Below are positions 62,484 to 64,000 of a DNA stretch of 64,000 nucleotides, piece after piece. Under the pieces are notes generated by a model. That model saw only the letters and a program-made list of their open reading frames with translations, was not told where the DNA came from and searched no databases. Position numbers and translations under genes: made by a program. How positions within the stretch are numbered: position 1 is the first letter of the stretch; each line of letters begins with the position of its first letter. Source of the DNA: Vreelandella lutescens (GTDB lineage Bacteria > Pseudomonadota > Gammaproteobacteria > Pseudomonadales > Halomonadaceae); the NCBI RefSeq assembly GCF_014640815.1, contig NZ_BMHM01000006.1:186001-250000 (forward strand), written 5' to 3'.

Positions 62484-64000
62484 ATGGCGAACCATCTTCC
62501 AGCAGCAGAGACGATGGTGACCATGACGCCGCGCCACTGGCTTGCTCAGCTCGCAAAACGTGAGCGGCGGACGCTGATGTGGGCGGCGATTTGGGGAGTG
62601 TTAGCCGGTGGGCAAACCGCCATATTGGTGGTGGGTTTGGCTTGGTTGATAGATCAGTTAGTGATCGTCGGCCGCTCTCCCTCGTCACTTGTTCCCGTCT
62701 TTATTGGCCTAGTAGCGGTTGTGCTACTGCGCTCTCTCTTCCAAGCGCTGCAGGAGTCTTGCAGCGCTCAAGCAAGCCTTCGTATCCGTCAATATGCCAG
62801 GCAGGTGCTACTTGATAAAATGGCTGCACTCGGCCCTGTGTGGCTGACACGCCAACAGAGCGGTGCGCTGGCCACCCAGTCTGTGGAGCATATTGAAGCG
62901 TTAGATGGCTACTTCGCACGTTTTTACCCCCAGTTGAGAATCGTGGTGGCTTTGCCGCTGCTGATCCTTTGCGTTGTGGGCTGGTTTGATTATTTAGCCG
63001 CGATTTTTCTGTTGCTTTCTGCTCCGTTGATTCCGCTGTTTATGGCGCTAGTGGGCATGGGGGCTGAACGCCTTAATCGGGATCAGTTTATGGCGGTATC
63101 GCGCCTTTCTGCTCACTTCATTGACCGCGTGCGCGGCATGACAACACTGCAACTGTTTGGGCATACCAAAGCTGCTCAGCAAGATGTGTGGTATGCAACA
63201 GATCATTACCGCAGATTAAGTATGCGGACGCTGCGTTTAGCCTTTTTATCATCGGCCGTCTTAGAGTTTTTTGCCTCTGTGGCCATCGCCGTTGTCGCCA
63301 TGTACGTTGGTTTTGGTCTGCTTGGCTATATCGACTACGGCCCATCGCCAGAATTAACGCTGTTCAGCGGGTTGGCGGTGCTGTTGCTGGCGCCTGAATT
63401 CTTTCAGCCGTTAAGAACGCTTTCTCAGCATTATCATGATCGTGCTGCAGCGTTAGGGGCGGCAGAGAGTGTGGTCGCTATCCTCAATGAGACCAGTGTC
63501 GTTGCGTCCGAGCCTGCGTTACCGAGGTCAGCTCAGGCTCTAATTGAATTAGACCAGGTGGCTATTAACTACGCTGAGCGTGCAGCCGTATTAAGCGATA
63601 TGAATGTGTCGATTAATGCGGGGGACGTGGTGGCGATTACGGGCGAATCGGGTAGTGGAAAGTCGTCACTCTTGGCACTGTTGGCAGGGTTTATGGCGCC
63701 GAGCCATGGCGAATGTCGCGTTGATGTGGCAGCGCCTGTTGCTTGGTTGGATCAAGCTCCCTGCATCCTTCAAGGAACGCTGGCCGATAACCTTCACATT
63801 GCCGCCCCAGAAGCGGACGTTGATACGCTCACGTGGGCGCTGCAGCGTGCTGGTCTTACTGAATTGTTATCTAGCTTGCCCCAAGGGCTTGAAACGACGA
63901 TTGGCGAGCGTGGTGTCGGGCTTTCTGGCGGGCAGGTGCAGCGCCTTGCGCTAGCGCGTGTCTATCTCAGCAAAGCTCAGCTTGTTATTTTGGATGAGCC
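62484..64000 (+). CDS. cydD: Thiol reductant ABC exporter subunit CydD (3' end missing)
   Basis: 505 codons are in the window and the frame runs off the right edge. The protein has an N-terminal ABC transmembrane domain (about six membrane segments, residues ~30-320) and a nucleotide-binding domain. Walker A is GESGSGKSS, the signature is GLSGGQVQRLALAR, and Walker B reads VILDEP at the very end. CydDC exports glutathione and cysteine and is needed for bd oxidase assembly. It starts 4 bp after cydB; the ribosome site is weak, so coupling is likely. cydC should follow beyond the edge. Confidence 0.9.
   Translation, partial: MANHLPAAETMVTMTPRHWLAQLAKRERRTLMWAAIWGVLAGGQTAILVVGLAWLIDQLVIVGRSPSSLVPVFIGLVAVVLLRSLFQALQESCSAQASLRIRQYARQVLLDKMAALGPVWLTRQQSGALATQSVEHIEALDGYFARFYPQLRIVVALPLLILCVVGWFDYLAAIFLLLSAPLIPLFMALVGMGAERLNRDQFMAVSRLSAHFIDRVRGMTTLQLFGHTKAAQQDVWYATDHYRRLSMRTLRLAFLSSAVLEFFASVAIAVVAMYVGFGLLGYIDYGPSPELTLFSGLAVLLLAPEFFQPLRTLSQHYHDRAAALGAAESVVAILNETSVVASEPALPRSAQALIELDQVAINYAERAAVLSDMNVSINAGDVVAITGESGSGKSSLLALLAGFMAPSHGECRVDVAAPVAWLDQAPCILQGTLADNLHIAAPEADVDTLTWALQRAGLTELLSSLPQGLETTIGERGVGLSGGQVQRLALARVYLSKAQLVILDE

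Noticed and set aside
1..64000. CRISPR arrays, insertion sequences, prophage, integrons, toxin-antitoxin pairs
   Set aside because: No direct-repeat arrays, transposase or integrase genes, or attachment-like repeats were seen. The SRPBCC gene only superficially resembles RatA and has no partner gene of the RatB type.

Overview
This window is chromosomal DNA of a gammaproteobacterium. Gene content and order point to the Halomonadaceae (Halomonas and close relatives). The lexA-psrA-nagZ-phosphoribosyltransferase order also occurs in Pseudomonas. A phasin suggests polyhydroxyalkanoate storage, and nearly all the proteins are of proteobacterial type. The placement rests on recognised proteins and synteny, not on a 16S gene. 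I see no insertion sequences, prophage, integrase or CRISPR array. Genes are dense, and most are housekeeping.

Layout. 1-2976: the 5' end of a PAS-GGDEF diguanylate cyclase, a SUMT-type methyltransferase for siroheme/cobalamin, and a membrane-anchored coiled-coil protein. 3126-6396: mrp, dcd and convergent purM-purN. 6597-9170: a PerM-like permease coupled to hda, then a phasin. 9171-12553: fumC, a membrane-anchored EEP hydrolase, two identical tRNA-Val(GAC) genes and a free methionine sulfoxide reductase. 12648-15453: the metN-metI-metQ methionine importer, read leftward from a promoter and a leader that I interpret as a SAM-II riboswitch joined to an intrinsic terminator. 15692-21674: riboflavin synthase, then a nucleobase salvage block (purine permease, apt, gpt, ung, upp, uraA). 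21697-25230: mobB, a moaC-moaD fusion and moaE, convergent with an RNase J. 25421-30777: purU, a CbiM-like membrane protein, lexA, psrA, an L,D-transpeptidase, nagZ and a hypoxanthine-guanine phosphoribosyltransferase. 30791-36195: divergent ppsR/ppsA and gamma-glutamyltransferase. 36207-41391: a membrane glycerophosphodiesterase, rraA and acnB. 41935-46527: miaE and a 1301-residue multidomain STAND-type regulator. 46532-49015: the queC-queE-queD-ykgJ operon. 49221-54803: an SRPBCC protein, a VTT-domain protein, DUF2789, asparaginase, a CynX-type transporter, an unrecognised protein and an RhlE-type helicase. 55069-64000: pqiABC, a Na+/Ca2+ antiporter, and a cytochrome bd operon (cydA, cydB, partial cydD).

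How the genes work together. Several groups form units: methionine uptake under predicted SAM control; purine and pyrimidine base salvage; molybdopterin synthase and guanylylation; queuosine precursor synthesis; lipid transport by the Pqi system; and a bd oxidase with its own maturation exporter. The most interesting non-coding element is the metN leader. The most unusual proteins are the STAND regulator, with a degenerate cyclase-like segment, and a QueD made of two complementary half-degenerate domains.
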